Shown in pieces: positions 12,521 through 23,849 of a DNA stretch of 64,000 nucleotides (position 1 is its first letter; every line of letters begins with the position of its first letter). The stretch covers positions 754,765 through 818,764 of the forward strand of contig CM055077.1 in the NCBI GenBank assembly GCA_029204045.2. Direction: 5' to 3'. The notes beneath the pieces were generated by a model that had not been told where the DNA came from, did no database searches, and saw nothing but the letters and a program-made list of their open reading frames with translations. The DNA is from Tillandsia leiboldiana (taxonomy: Eukaryota; Streptophyta; Magnoliopsida; Poales; Bromeliaceae). Made by a program: the position numbers and the translations under genes.

Positions 12521-13024
12521 CTAGTTGTTCTGCAGATGATCCTGAGCACTGCAACGCTTGCCGCAGTTGCCCAGAATCACGTCGGCGCAGTGGACATACG
12601 GCGGGTAGATCATCAACGGCATCTTGACGCATTTCCGGCAGTTCGGGTGGCACGATCCCGACATTCGGTCCTGGCACTTGCAGAGCGGCGGATCCGAACT
12701 CGTGCACACGCAACTGTCACAGCACTCCCACGGCTTCTGCCTCTCATCCTGATCACCTACACCTTCTCCACTGCGACCACCTCCTTGTATATATATACAT
12801 ACACATACACATACATATATAAATGTTCTCTAGATAAGCACACGAAACCAAACTAATTAACAAATTTTTTAGCTTAAAGTAATTTAATTTAATTTTATTG
12901 TACCTTGATTTGGGAGCTGGTGATTGCTAGGCCCAGATGCTTCTATTTGAGAGAAGGAGAGGTGTCCCACCACTACCAACAGTAGTGTCATAGAGGCCGC
13001 CATCTTCGGAATGCTGCTCCTCAT
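12521..13024 (-). CDS. Bowman-Birk-type serine protease inhibitor, secreted, single-headed monocot type
   Basis: Two exons on the minus strand: 12904-13024 (ATG at 13024) and 12521-12780, joined in phase to give about 126 residues. Exon 1 encodes a hydrophobic signal peptide (MTLLLVVVGHLSFS). Exon 2 carries the cysteine pattern WECCDSCVCTSSDPPLC, then CKC, CHPNC, CRKC, HC, NC and RC. The first inhibitory loop matches the C-T-P1-S-x-P-P-x-C consensus with Ser at P1, where trypsin-directed loops have Lys or Arg. The second loop lacks two of the usual cysteines, as in monocot single-headed forms. The product is expected to be secreted and to act on serine proteases in wounding or insect defence; target specificity is not deducible. 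The exact acceptor of exon 2 could be 4 bases further upstream without changing the frame. Confidence 0.88.
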
Positions 13025-14097
13025 TGCTCCTCTGCTGTAGTGTGTACTAGAGTTTTATTTAATTTAGATATATTATTTTAAAATTAGCTTCATATACATA
13101 TCAATAAGAAACATTAATCGTGAGTTTCCGCTGCTGATGTGTCAAGCTCCCAGCTCTCCTCTCCGAATTCCTCTCTGTGCTTAGCTCTCCTCTCCGAGTT
13201 CTCTCTGTGCTTACGTTTTTTCTCTCTGTGCTTACGTTTTCCTGCTGCACGACGTGCTCCCCTGCTACCTACGCAACCTACCCTCTTCATCCCCTGGTGC
13301 TACAGAACGTGCGCTCCCACCTTCTCCTCTGACCCTTCTCCTCTTCCCGTTGCACTCCACCTTCTCCTCTGACCCTTCTCCTCTTCCCGTTGCACTCCAC
13401 CTTCTCCTCTGACTGCCTTCCTTCTTCGCCTCATCTCCTCTTACTGTTGCGTCACCTTCTTCGGCCGATCGTACGGTGGAGCTACGCGTTGCCACCATCG
13501 TCGCTTGCTGCTCACCTCTATAGAGGTGCTGGTGGCCGGTGATGATGGTTGATGATGTGATTGGTCGCTCTGACCCGTTCGCCCCCCTCCCTCTTTCTCC
13601 TCCTCGGCTCGCCTCCGTGCGTCATTTCCTTCGGTTGACTGTACCGCCCTGTACAGTACCAATGTGTTGCTCACCAAGTGTTCGACGGAATGGCTGTATC
13701 ACTCTGAAATTTATGTTGCTTACCATCTTCGAGTGCTGGTGGCTGGTGATGATGAGGTCGGTCGCCGTCGTCACCTGCTACTCACTTGAGGTTGGTTGCC
13801 ATCGTCATCTGCTACTCACTTCTGCAGAAGTATGGCCTATCCCTGTGCTATGGCCATTAACCTGCTACAGAGTTTTCTATGCTATAAATATGGGTGCCCC
13901 TTCCTCAGAAGAACACAGGAATAGCCCATATCCATATTTTGGTGGAAAAAGGTTGGCTATTCCTCACTATATATCTGTAAAACATCTCTCCAAAGCTCAG
14001 TGATAGAGTTTATAAACATAATAATTGATGCCTTTCTCTTGACTACCATATCAGCCGCACATTCCTTTGTCAATTTATTATTATAGAACTTACAAAA

Positions 14098-14228
14098 TTT
14101 CTTAAGTTTTTTGTCTTAAAAATCTAATAGTAAAACAAGTAGCAAATACATTTCCCCCAATTAATTCCTTAAGTTTTTTGCCTTAAAAATCTAATAGTAA
14201 AACAAGTAGCAAATAAATTTCCCCCAAT
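14098..14228. repeat. Tandem duplication, about 65-bp unit
   Basis: The segment containing AATCTAATAGTAAAACAAGT is present twice in direct orientation with very few differences, both copies ending in TTTCCCCCAATT. It is non-coding. Confidence 0.8.
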
Positions 14229-15008
14229 TTTTTTTCTATGTGGAATTAGCTTAAATAGTGTCTTACTGTTTTATTTGCCAGTGCGCTCTAATTGTTATCA
14301 TCCAGGAGCCCTTTAATTCTACAGGTATTCCTTAGTTTTCTTCCTTAATTATTTGGTTCCTACACTATTTGATGTATGGATTTGTGCTAATATTTCCCAC
14401 TCTTTCTTCCTGTATTTGGTAGGTTGCAACAAGGAGTTTCTTGTGATTTGTGTGCAGCTCTCTTCCTTCCTTCCCGCTTTGCACCTTTGCATTCTCCTCT
14501 GTTTAGTACGCCTCCTCTACTTACTTATTCTTGGTGATGTTGCATTGATGCATGATTCCTACTTTATTTTCAGAGATTCCTTTTCATGGGTTTGGTTTTT
14601 GTGGTTTTTGGGCTTTAATGTGCAGTTTATAGTTTTCCTGGGTTGATTTGTGTGGTTGTGGTGTCCTCTACATGCAAATTTCTCTATTGGCTTCTGCATG
14701 CAGCTTTTGCATGTGTATCTAATTCACTTTATAGTGCCTATACATTTCAAGAAAAAACCTCGGATCGAAGAGAAGGCAATTAAAAGAAGAAAAACTTTCA
14801 TGTGGAAGTTGAATCTCTTTGTTAAAGAGAAAGTGACTTTATGCTCTCTGTTAATGGCTGCATGTTTTTTAGAAACTGAATATATTCTTGGTTTAGAATA
14901 AAGTATTTTTGTTTTTAAAAAAGGAACAACTTTGTGGGATTTGGTTTCGCCTTTGTGGAGGAAAGTGCTTGCATGCTATGCAGCAACCGGCCGAGTTTTC
15001 CTGTACGA

Positions 15009-15136
15009 TTGCTTCTTTGGATTTGGTTTCGTTTTGGGACTCTTGGAACTTCACTTTGTGGGCTATTAGTTGTGCTTCTTTGGATTTGGTTTCGTTTTGG
15101 GACTCTTGGAACTTCACTTTGTGGGCTATTAGTTGT
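15009..15136. repeat. Tandem duplication, about 62-bp unit
   Basis: Two essentially identical copies of a block starting TGCTTCTTTGGATTTGG and ending GGGCTATTAGTTGT lie side by side. The near-identity implies a recent duplication compared with the diverged repeats further right. Confidence 0.85.
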
Positions 15137-15506
15137 ACGAGTTGTTTTGGTTGAGGCGATGATGAATTGTCGTATTATGAAAAGTGGTGGAGGGTCTTGA
15201 GAAAGAAAAAGCGACGTACGGAAAAAAAAAAAGGGGAAAAAAAAAAAGTCTACAGGATAACGAGGATTGCTGCTTACTCTTCCTCATTGGAGTGCTTCAG
15301 ATTTTTTAATCGTATGCCGATTATTGGTTCTATTTCCCCCCCGAATGTGTTTTCTTAATTTCCTATCAAAATTTTAACATCGTTCCCTTATCTGTTTTCT
15401 ATTTGATCCTTGCTGTTTTTTGGGCGAAGGTGCGGGTCGCGAGGCGCATGGTTCTTATATGCCTGTGCTACTTACTTCTTATATGTCTCTAATTTTGAAT
15501 GCACTT

Positions 15507-16090
15507 TCCTGCGGAGAATGGTATGTGACTTATCGGCTTTTCGGTGTTAGCGAAGATGCATGCATACTATGCATCAATCAGTATGATCCTCTTTGTGCAT
15601 TGCCTTCCCCGAAAATTTTAATTTGTTTCCCTGTTTTTTAATTTCTTTCACCTTTTTTTTTTTTTTTTTTCCTTTTCCTGCTCCCTCTAATTTTTGACGC
15701 ACTGTTCTACGGAGTATGGTATGCGGCTTATCGACTTTTCGGTGCTAATGAAGATGCATGCGTACTATGCATCAATCAATATGGACCTCTTCTTACGTTG
15801 CCTCCCCCGGAAATTTTAATTTGTTTTTTTTTTTTTTTTTTTCTCTTTGTTTTTTACCTTCTTTTTTTGCCTTCTTCAGTTCTAATTCTCTTATTCTATT
15901 GGGTTTTGTTCTGCGCCGCTTGGCCCTTCAAAGTGTGTTTTTGTTTTCTTTTTTGATATGTTCAAGAAAATGCCTTAATTTTGAATTCCTTTCCTATGGA
16001 GAATAGTATGCAACTTAGCCGTTATCCAATGGTAGAGAAGACGCATTCATACTATGCAGTGATCAATCTGAGCCTTTTTTGTACATTATT
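15507..16090. repeat. Three diverged direct repeats, about 100-125 bp each
   Basis: Similar blocks occur at about 15507-15627, 15703-15829 and 15988-16090. Each has a GGAGWATRGTATG-like start, a middle TATGCAK motif followed by ATCAATC, and the first two end in GAAAATTTTAATTTG-like sequence. Spacing is 196 and 285 bp. They precede the 16.5-kb ORF on the same strand. Confidence 0.7.
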
Positions 16091-16490
16091 TTTCGTCTCT
16101 TCCTCTGTTTTCCCTGAATCTCTTTGATTTTGTGCTAAATTTTTGAATTAGCTTTTAGTTCTCTGAAACAAAAAATATGCAACTTGAGACTGTACACTTC
16201 TTTTTCTCTTTCTTTTCCTCCTTCTTTTACTTATTTGTTAGGTGAAGCAATCAGCAGGGAACTCTTGACAGATCGAACATTTAGTTTGTGGGACCAATTC
16301 ATTATTTTTACATGATTACGAAAATGTATGCATTGGGAAAAAAAAATGCATACATTAGTACACATATCAGCTTTCTGCACAGGAGTGTCCTAACAAAATA
16401 CATGCATTCCCTGATGACATGCATACTTACATTTCTTCCTTCTCTCTTTTTCTTCCCTGTTTGCGTTTAATTTCCCGTGCAGCTCACGCA

Positions 16491-17042
16491 ATGAGGATTA
16501 TCGAGCTTTCCTGCACAAAAATACTACGGGAAATTGTTGAGGGACTTGGTATGGAGATGCCACCTTGCGAAGTAACTATTGATACAGACGGGAAGTTCTC
16601 GGCATATATAGATCTTCCGATCGCACGTTCTGGATCTGTAACTGAGGTTGTTCGCTGCTGGGGTTCTCCATGCCCTGTCTCTGCTGCCGCTGAACAAGAT
16701 GCGGCCCATACCGCTGTCTACAAACTTAGAGACGATTTGGATGTACACATAAGGGACGCTAATTATGAAGATAGGGCATTCTATAAGAATTTATATAACC
16801 AACTCGCATCGGACCACTCTACGTTGTACTCTAAGTATGATGATCTCAAATGGGAATATAATCTTCTGAAGAAAGCATACAATTCTCTTATCGCTGAGAG
16901 AGATGACTATGCATGTGAGCGTTCAAAGATGCGCCAAATTATCAACAACTGCCATGGTGTTATCAGCGACTGCCATGATGCAATTAATTGCCTAGCACCG
17001 GCAGCTGCTCCTGCTGAAAGTGATCCATCCGAAGTCGATTGA
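16491..17042 (+). CDS. Unrecognised 183-aa protein, possible dsRBD-like N-terminus plus coiled coil
   Basis: I do not recognise this gene with certainty. ATG at 16491 follows a good splice acceptor (AG at 16481-16482), so the leader probably contains an intron; the ORF also extends upstream in frame to 16419. Residues about 8-82 alternate helix, strand and helix, with conserved-looking ILREIVEGLGMEMPPCEV, then a G-containing strand region, then AAEQDAAHTAVYKL. This order resembles a divergent double-stranded-RNA-binding domain (helix 1, three strands, AA-rich helix 2). Residues about 100-160 have heptad-spaced Leu, Tyr and Ile and look like a coiled coil. The tail is Ala/Pro/acidic. The codon pattern and the lack of stops suggest selection, but the flanks are repetitive, so it could belong to a non-autonomous transposon. 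Confidence 0.6.
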   Translation: MRIIELSCTKILREIVEGLGMEMPPCEVTIDTDGKFSAYIDLPIARSGSVTEVVRCWGSPCPVSAAAEQDAAHTAVYKLRDDLDVHIRDANYEDRAFYKNLYNQLASDHSTLYSKYDDLKWEYNLLKKAYNSLIAERDDYACERSKMRQIINNCHGVISDCHDAINCLAPAAAPAESDPSEVD

Positions 17043-17300
17043 TATTTAGTGGTCTTCCTGTTGTTGGTGAGCTGCTAATAATTCCTGCTTGCCGCAGTTT
17101 GTGACAGCCTAGGTTCTTTTTTTTGTTCTTAAGTACCTAGCTTCTTTCTGCTCACTTCCTAAACTGTCAGTGTGCCCTTCGGCCTGCTTCATTTTGGTTG
17201 TGTTTTGGTCTTGAAATGTACTTAAACTTATGATTATCTAATTAGTTCTACCTTTATTCCCGTAATGCTCTTTTTCTTGGCTTACTTCCTTACATGTGAA

Positions 17301-18066
17301 TAATTCCTATTCTTCAGCCTCGGAATGCACTTGACCTTTGTCTTTGTAATCAGCTGCCTGCTAAAGAAACAGAATACATACATTATTATGTAATTAGTTG
17401 GGCCACTCTTCTAGCTGCCTATGGTTGCCTTTGTAGAGAACTCTTTTAGCATGAAGCTTGCCATGTCCATTTAATTAACCGCCCTGGGATTACAAGCATG
17501 TGGAGCATTAAGGGGTTACCTATTAATTTTTAGAAGTGCTTATGGATCATATAAACAAGCAGCTTAAATTCTACAATTAGCATGCATGCATCCGCAGCTC
17601 ACACACAGCATAAACTTAGTTGGTTCAGGAGACCTGCCCTTATAACTTTGGTCTCTTTTTCTTCTGCATCTACTGATTGCTTTCTCAATTAATCGTTGCT
17701 CGAATTTCAGTGTATACCCATAAAGCTGCCTGTACTTTGGATGGTTTCTTTGGTCAAGCAGCTACGGTAAGTCTAAATACTTCTCTTAATTCCTATTCTT
17801 CGGCCTCGGAATGCACTTGACCTTTGTCTTTGTAATCAACTGCCTACTAAAGAAACAGAATACATGAATAATTATGTAATTAGTTGGGCCACTCTTCTAA
17901 CTGCCTATGGGTTGCCTTTGTAGAGAACTCTTTTAGCATCAAGCTTGCCATGTCCATTTAATTAACTGCAATTAATCGATTGCTCGAATTTCAGTGTATA
18001 CACATAAAGCTGCCTGTACTTTGGATGGTTTCTTTGATCAAGCAGCTACGGTAAGTCTAAATACTT
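17301..18066 (+). repeat. Duplicated block with an exon-like core flanked by splice signals
   Basis: About 180 bp at 17301-17480 recur at 17791-17968. About 86 bp at 17695-17780 recur at 17983-18066. The second pair contains a short segment bounded by TTTCAG on the left and GTAAGTCT on the right in both copies, exactly as an exon would be. The spacing differs between pairs because the second copy lost about 200 bp between the two blocks. Confidence 0.75.
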
Positions 18067-18141
18067 CACTTCTTCTTCTCTCTTTCTTTTTTTTTTTTTT
18101 TAAAGGCGATGATGATGCAGTCAGAAAAAAAAGAGGAAATA

Positions 18142-18463
18142 AGGAATGGTCTACTCATTGACCTTGGAAAATTGGACACCCGTTTGTATCGGAATATTGC
18201 ACGTGCATTATCTGGATGGTATATAATGTATGCAACCATTTGTGCGTAGCCGGCAAGCGTGCATTATCTGGATGGCCTACAATATATGCAACCATAAAAA
18301 AAGAAGAAGGAATGGTCTACTCATTGACCTTGGGAAATTGGACACCCGTTTGTATCGGAATATTGCACGTGCATTATCTGGATGGTATATAATGTGCGCA
18401 ACCATTTGTACGTAGCCGGCAAGCGTGCATTATCTGGATGGCCTACAATATATGCAACCATTT
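18142..18463 (+). repeat. 166-bp tandem duplication
   Basis: The block at 18142-18296 recurs at 18308-18463 with a handful of differences. Within each unit the phrase GTGCATTATCTGGATGG also occurs twice, so the unit is itself built from a smaller duplication. Confidence 0.85.
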
Positions 18464-21400
18464 GTGCGTTGCCAATACACTCCGTACTAATCTGAGCCTT
18501 ACACTTTCTATATATTTATTCTTGGTTTTCCACTTTGGTTTTCTTTTGTTTCCCTTTAGTGTATATATATATATATATATATAGTTTCTAGATTTTATGA
18601 AAGGATGATGACACTTTTTTTCAGCCTATTGTTGATTCATTCCGCAGCATTTGTTGTGCTTTGGTGCTATTTTTTTACTGCCCTATTGATTAACTGCTTC
18701 CTCAGATAGGCCATTTGTGCTTCCCTCTATTGTAAATATTGTTGATTAAGTAGGCATTATTCTTGGAAATGTGTGAGCGCTAATCTTTGTGTTTGATTGG
18801 GGAATGAGAATGCAACTTTGGAATTTTAAGAGTTTATAGCTGCAATTTGCTAATTTAGGTGCATTATTCGATTTGGGAATGTGTGAATTTGTACTTAGCT
18901 TATGGTGTTAGTATTTGAGTTTGATTGGGAATGAAGATGGAACACTAGATTGTAAGGCTTGATAGCAACTGCAATTTACTAATTAAGTTGTGTTCTTCCA
19001 TTTAGAGATGTGTGAATTGCTTATTAGTTTGCACTTTGATTTGGAAATGTGTCAATTGCTGATTAGTTTGCAGTTCAGTTTGGAAATGTGTGAATTGCTA
19101 ATTAATTTGCAGTGATTGAATGCAGAAAGGTGAATAAGTTTATTTATCCGGTAATAGCTGGTACATTGTGATGTGATTATGGTCTTGCCAAGCTAAAATT
19201 AAATCCTGCTTAGTGAATTAAGTTATAAACAGTCAGTTTTTTTGATATCTTCCTGATATATTTGATCATTTTAATCTATGGATTTCAGGGTGAATCTTTG
19301 AGTTTGATTGGGAGCGGGAGTGGATCGCTAGATTTTAACTTTTGATGGCTCCAGCTTTATGATTCATCATTGTTTCCCGAGTTGGAAAAACCCTTTATGA
19401 CATGATGCATCGCTATATAGAAGTGGGTAGCCATAGTGATTCACCAGCATTTTCCATAGTGATGAACTTTTTTTTTTTAAAGGCGAATCGAGGACTAACC
19501 TTTAGGTGCGCCTATAATCCGGGTTTGTGCCAGAGGTTAGTGCTTACTAATAGCTATCATTCTTTGTTTTGTTAAGAGATAAGATGGTTCTCTGCATTAA
19601 TTGTTGGATTGCATTGCATTAGTATTTTATTAGTCCTTAACTGACCAGCTATTTCTTTCTTGGTATTATTCCTGTTTGCTTCAGCGAGGACAAGTAATTT
19701 CACTTTGAAAGTCTAAATGGTTCAACATGTAGCTGTGTAGGGAGTTAGCTTACAAGTGTTGTTTGGTGATCAAAAAGGAGTACATGAAAGTGTTGCATAA
19801 AATGGAGAGTTTGGAGCTCCACTGTTTAGATTTGCTTTTGTTTTCTACTTTTGTTGATATATATTTAGATACTAAACACTAATTAACCACCACATTGATG
19901 GCGATTGCTAAAAAAAATTCCATACAAACTGTTGAGTATTGGAATGAATCTTTTATAATAGGTAGCTAAAGCACTTGCAGTTACTACAAGTTTTAGTAAA
20001 ATATGATGTAGATCAAAGTTATATCGTAGTTGTAAAACACAAATGCCCCCATTTGAGTTGTGCCTGGCTCGAACTATTTTGAAACAAATTTATGCAAGCA
20101 ATGGTGAAAGTAGTGCCTTCTCTTAAACAAAACGAAACAAAGAAAAAGGAACTAACCTGTGCTCTTTTGTACAGATTGAAGAAATCTTGGAACAGGAGCC
20201 CATGCCTAATTCCAACAACTGAGCGCAACTTGCACTTCTGCTGGCTTAGAAATGTTCCATGGTATTAAGATGCTATATCGAACAAAGGGTAGAGTGGTAG
20301 ATGTTGACAACAAGTAACAAAATGCTACACAAAGTTTCAACAAAGAGTTGTGTCTAGATAATCTAATAAAAAGCTGTTAATTCCTACTAAATTCGAGAGA
20401 GAAAGAGAACTCTTTTGATACTTGAAGAGTAGTTCTAGCATGTTCACCTGAAATACTTCTGTATTACCATCTCTCGATTATGTGGCAAGACACCTTAGTC
20501 CTAGACATTAAAAGGTTTTGTTTACATTTAAAACAGAGGACTTAGGCCTAGAAATTAAAGTGATACAAACAAGCACAGAGTCTGTGTGTTTGTGTCACTT
20601 TAGATCACTTGAGGGTGCTATTTTGGTTTTCCGCAAGGACTTTCTATCGCGGCTCTTTTGGAATGGGTTTTGATCCAAATGAACAGGTTTGTATTGTGTC
20701 ATGGTTGCATTTTTTGAAATATACTTGTTCAGACCTGGAATTGAAAAACCAATTCTAACGTGATCTAGCCGGTTTCAGATTAAAGCCTAAACCAAAATAT
20801 AATGCAAAGATGATTATCATGGAGCAAACCTGATATAGACTTCAAGCTCCAATTCATGGTTGAATCTGGGAGAGGTGCTGAAAATTGGAATGACATTGTG
20901 GGTTTGTTTGTATCACTCTGATTAACAACAGTAATGACAACCTTGACATGCGCCTATTCTGCAAGTGCTTAGTTGATGCTCATTTACAAATTAATTGATG
21001 CTTAATATATTCAGTTGATTTCCTTACAAATTAATTGATGCTTACGATATTTTGGATTGTGCTTGAAATTGGGTTTCTCGCGCTTCTACTTGCATTGTTT
21101 TACCTACTTTCTTATGATAGTTACTTGCTATGATGATTTCCCTCTTCATACAGTTTTCTAATGCTTACTGATTATGTTGGGAGTCGGATTGTCGGTTATG
21201 CGATTCTTGATAGAATGTGGGGAGTTTCTTTCTTCGTTGGTGTGGGCATACTTTGGACGGCTTATACGGGAAATTTTGCTTTTTAGTGGATAGTGGGGTA
21301 TACTTTGGACGGCCTGCTTTGCGGGCAACCAGTTGCCCAGCTTTTCCCTACGATGTATGCTTTCGGTTCTTGCTTTGTGCTCAATTTTGCCGATAATCCG

Positions 21401-23051
21401 AAACAACAACGGCTTTTGCATAGGAGGGAAATTCAGTGGTGCCTTTGACTAGAGGAAACAAATCTGAGCAAATTATGTATGTTTTCTTCTTTATTGATAG
21501 AATAGTTGTCATTCCTGATTTGCCTTTGCTTTTATCTTCGATTTGGATTACCGGAATACATATGCTTTACTTTTAGTTCCAACTTTCGCCTGCCTCACAA
21601 AGAAGTTTTTCATCTTATCATCTGGCTACACTGAGAAGTCATGTAGAGAATTCCATTTAGCATTTGTGGAGAGAGCTTTTTATATGTGCCCGGGGGGGTG
21701 TTTTCCTAAATGTGAAGTGGAATAGAGATGCTCATTTACAAATTAATTGATGCTTCATATATTTAGTTGATTTCCTTACAAATTAATTGATGCTTCTATG
21801 TTTGATTCAAACTCTATGTGGTTTTCTTTAAGATGTGCATACCCTAACAGAGAGCATGAAGATACATGAAAGTTGTTCTTCTTTTAATCGCCTTTTCTTG
21901 GATCTTGGTATTTTTTGAAATATGTGCCCGAGGAGTCTTTTCCTAAATGTGAAGTGGAAAGGAGGTGCTCAAATAGATGAAAGTTGTTTTTCTTTTAATT
22001 ACTTTCTCTTACATCTTGGTATTTACAGAGTATTTAGAGACAAATTTGAATGAATTATATTCTCAGAGTACTTCATCGAGCACCTAGAGCGCGGTATCCA
22101 AAATGCATAAATTATACTAATTTGTTGAGGGGTGGCAACCTTTTTCCTTCCCCTTGAGTTTGCAGCAGGTCAAAGCCTATGCTTTTCTATTTGGGTGCTG
22201 TTGGTCTATACACACAAGCTGAAATTTGTAATTACGCAAATCCCTAATTAATTAGCCGCCCAAGGAATCGCAGGTAATCAGTTTTTTGATATCTTTTTTG
22301 TATATTGGTCATTTTTATCTGTGAATTTTAATGTGAATCTTTGAGTTTGATTGGGAATGGTAGTCGATTTTGATGGCTATTATGGAAAACGCCGCCCATG
22401 CAGGTTGGAGCGATTGCAACTCCAGATATTCACTCTTTCGAACTTACGGAACAGGAGCAGTTCATCATTCTTGGTTGCGAAGGCTTGTGGGGGGTATTGG
22501 CATTTCTTTCAACCTGTCTATCTGTTTTCTTCTTCTTCTCTTCTTCTTCTTCTTTTCCTTAATTTGAATTTTTGTCAGGTTTTTTGTCCAAGTGATGCTG
22601 TTGAGTTTGTTCAAAAATAAAGAACTAACCTGTCCTTTTCTGTACAGATTGAAGAAATCTTGGAACAGGACACATGACTAATTCCGACAGATGAGCGCAA
22701 CTTGAGCTTCTGCTTGCTTACAAATCTCTCTTCCTTGACGGCACCAATAAGAAGCTCTACAAGTTATCTCAGTCACTTCACAGTTGGCTTCCTAATACCT
22801 GTTAGTAAGATGTATAAAAACTCAGAAGTACATGCTTGAAATATTTTTCCCTTACTATTTACTTTGGCTGTTGGAAAACAGCCGGCAATGGGCATTTCTG
22901 GGGCAGTAGGAAAATATTTTCCGCATCATTTGTTGTTCTTTTTCAACATACTAATTACTAATTGCGACATTTTCCACCTATTTTTCATCATACTAAATAC
23001 AAACAAAACACACTCTGTGCTTAAGATCTTGATTATGTGGTTGATCTATAA

Positions 23052-23128
<77 letters not shown>
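23052..23128. repeat. TA microsatellite
   Basis: Interrupted (TA)n of about 77 bp in AT-rich sequence left of the assembly gap. Confidence 0.95.
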
Positions 23129-23131
<3 letters not shown>

Positions 23132-23749
23132 GCTGTATAATTAATTTCATTAAACAAGAATGCATATATAGCTAATTAATTACGAGAATTCACTTAGTTA
23201 ATTAAATCACACTGCATCTTAATGTTAATTTACTTTGGCTTAATTCATCCCTTTGTGCTTCATACCATAATCCATATTTTTTTTTCTTCGTTACCCTACT
23301 TCTTCGAACATGTATTCGTGTTGGGTTGATTTATTAAACTTAATTTATATTTTTAAAAATTTAAAATATTAGGGAATTATTTCACCTTGCTATACATTGA
23401 CAATTCACATAATCCGATTCCACACAGGAAAATTAGAAAATTTTCGCCAAAAGTACTTTATAAAACTAAAAGTTAAAGGAATCATTTTCCCTTTTAATTT
23501 AAAAGAATTATGTATAATTACATATTTATCTCTCTAAACTTAATATATTAGCATGATTGCCTACAAAAAAAAAAAAACACATGTATTGCCATTTACCCAT
23601 GTTATATTGTTAATTTTTCATTGTTTTTTTTTTTTAAGTTTTAATTGACAAATTTGAAAATACAGTAATTGAGAACACACATAAATTAATGCATTGGTAT
23701 CACTTTAGAAGAATAAATCACAAATGCCCTATTTGGTTTATATAGTTAA

Positions 23750-23849
23750 NNNNNNNNNNNNNNNNNNNNNNNNNNNNNNNNNNNNNNNNNNNNNNNNNNN
23801 NNNNNNNNNNNNNNNNNNNNNNNNNNNNNNNNNNNNNNNNNNNNNNNNN
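23750..23849. other. Assembly gap of exactly 100 N
   Basis: One hundred N in a row, the usual placeholder for a gap of unknown size. It falls just where the 5' terminus and N-terminal coding part of the Helitron should be. Confidence 0.99.

Larger units (their letters stand above)
13025..16490. other. Repeat-rich non-coding stretch upstream of the 16.5-kb ORF
   Basis: No convincing ORF is present. The left part (13140-13450) is CT-rich with a roughly 40-bp tandem repeat near 13318-13410. A TATA-like site with plausible transcript start lies at 13874-13881 (TATAAATA). About 65 bp are tandemly duplicated at 14098-14228 and another 62-bp unit is duplicated at 15009-15136. Three diverged repeats follow at 15507-16090. 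A splice-acceptor-like CCCGTGCAG ends at 16482, just before the ORF. Together these suggest a long 5' leader with introns, or the body of a non-autonomous transposon. Confidence 0.5.
17043..23749. other. Repeat-rich non-coding stretch between the 16.5-kb ORF and the assembly gap
   Basis: No ORF here looks like a protein gene. It contains two exon-like duplicated blocks (17.3-18.07 kb), a 166-bp tandem duplication (18.14-18.46 kb), a repeated GTTTGATTGGGAATG motif (18.80, 18.92 and 22.35 kb), paired repeats at 20.15 and 22.62 kb and at 20.98 and 21.73 kb, and a TA microsatellite at 23052-23128. From 22.9 kb on it is very AT-rich. It may be the long 3' part of the transcription unit that starts near 13.9 kb, or an old non-autonomous element. 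Confidence 0.5.

Noticed and set aside
13874..14000. Possible Copia LTR around the TATAAATATGGG site
   Set aside because: The TATA context resembles LTR promoters, but I found no second copy, no TG...CA ends, no primer site and no pol domain in the following 9 kb.
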